The notes below the pieces were generated by a model. It made no database searches. It was given only the letters and a program-made list of their open reading frames with translations, and was not told the origin of the DNA. Below, in pieces: positions 61,726-61,727 of a stretch of DNA of 61,727 nt. A program made the position numbers and the translations under genes. Position 1 is the first letter of the stretch, and each line of letters opens with the position of its first letter. Where the stretch lies: assembly GCA_016931895.1 (NCBI GenBank), contig JAFGDY010000099.1:1-61727 (forward strand), read 5' to 3'. This DNA comes from Anaerolineae bacterium (GTDB lineage: Bacteria; Chloroflexota; Anaerolineae; 4572-78; J111).

Positions 61726-61727
61726 GC

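Overview
The window looks like a piece of chromosome from a member of the Chloroflexota, probably the Anaerolineae or a close class. The grounds are inference from gene types and style: very long GT-C/DUF2079 membrane proteins with C-terminal beta modules, DUF11-type secreted proteins, FHA/DUF3662 and DUF2089 genes, a moderately GC-rich composition, and many dispersed hairpin and heptamer repeats. No rRNA, tRNA or CRISPR array was seen, so the placement rests on protein style only.

Layout. 1-7.5 kb: a Nudix hydrolase, a membrane-anchored Pro-rich protein, a cupin, a TetR regulator with a matching operator before itself and before the next gene, a double-thioredoxin/CcdA redox protein, ilvD, and a truncated SPFH gene followed at once by a HicB-HicA toxin-antitoxin pair. 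7.5-16 kb, mostly minus strand: a TGS/uridine-kinase-like protein, two M42 aminopeptidases with an MNT-HEPN pair between them, FHA and DUF3662 proteins, an MFS exporter, and a three-gene DUF2089/SHOCT-like cluster. 16-22 kb: two giant membrane proteins (DUF2079 and GT39-like), rpiB and a response regulator.

22.9-44.9 kb is one minus-strand respiratory complex I operon, nuoA-B-CD-E-F-G-H-I-J-K-L-M-N, with C and D fused. It contains three foreign genes: a GT39-like membrane protein and a PHP-domain secreted protein between nuoE and nuoF, and a secreted caspase-like protein between nuoF and nuoG. Two of these start inside the 3' end of the preceding nuo gene, so they are probably co-translated with it.

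45-61.7 kb, mostly plus strand: a single-chain type IIG/ISP-like restriction-modification enzyme, two tandem M1-peptidase lipoproteins, an orphan CpaF/TadA ATPase, a GAF/PAS histidine kinase, a methyltransferase, a lipoprotein, a HipA-like kinase overlapping a DUF3037 gene, an MFS transporter and a glycine-betaine-type binding lipoprotein.

Repeats are a strong theme. Five inverted arrays of a GACSAAS-type heptamer have an AAATT core. Two full and two half copies of an 84-bp palindromic element occur. Short 7- or 8-base tandem arrays sit in frame inside the coding regions of the large membrane proteins. Defence or mobile modules (HicBA, MNT-HEPN, the RM enzyme, HipA-like/DUF3037) are scattered rather than in one island. 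No single clearly new multi-gene defence system was found. The best candidates for new biology are the exported-protein genes embedded in the nuo operon, their shared C-terminal LPVVxK tail, and the repeat families.
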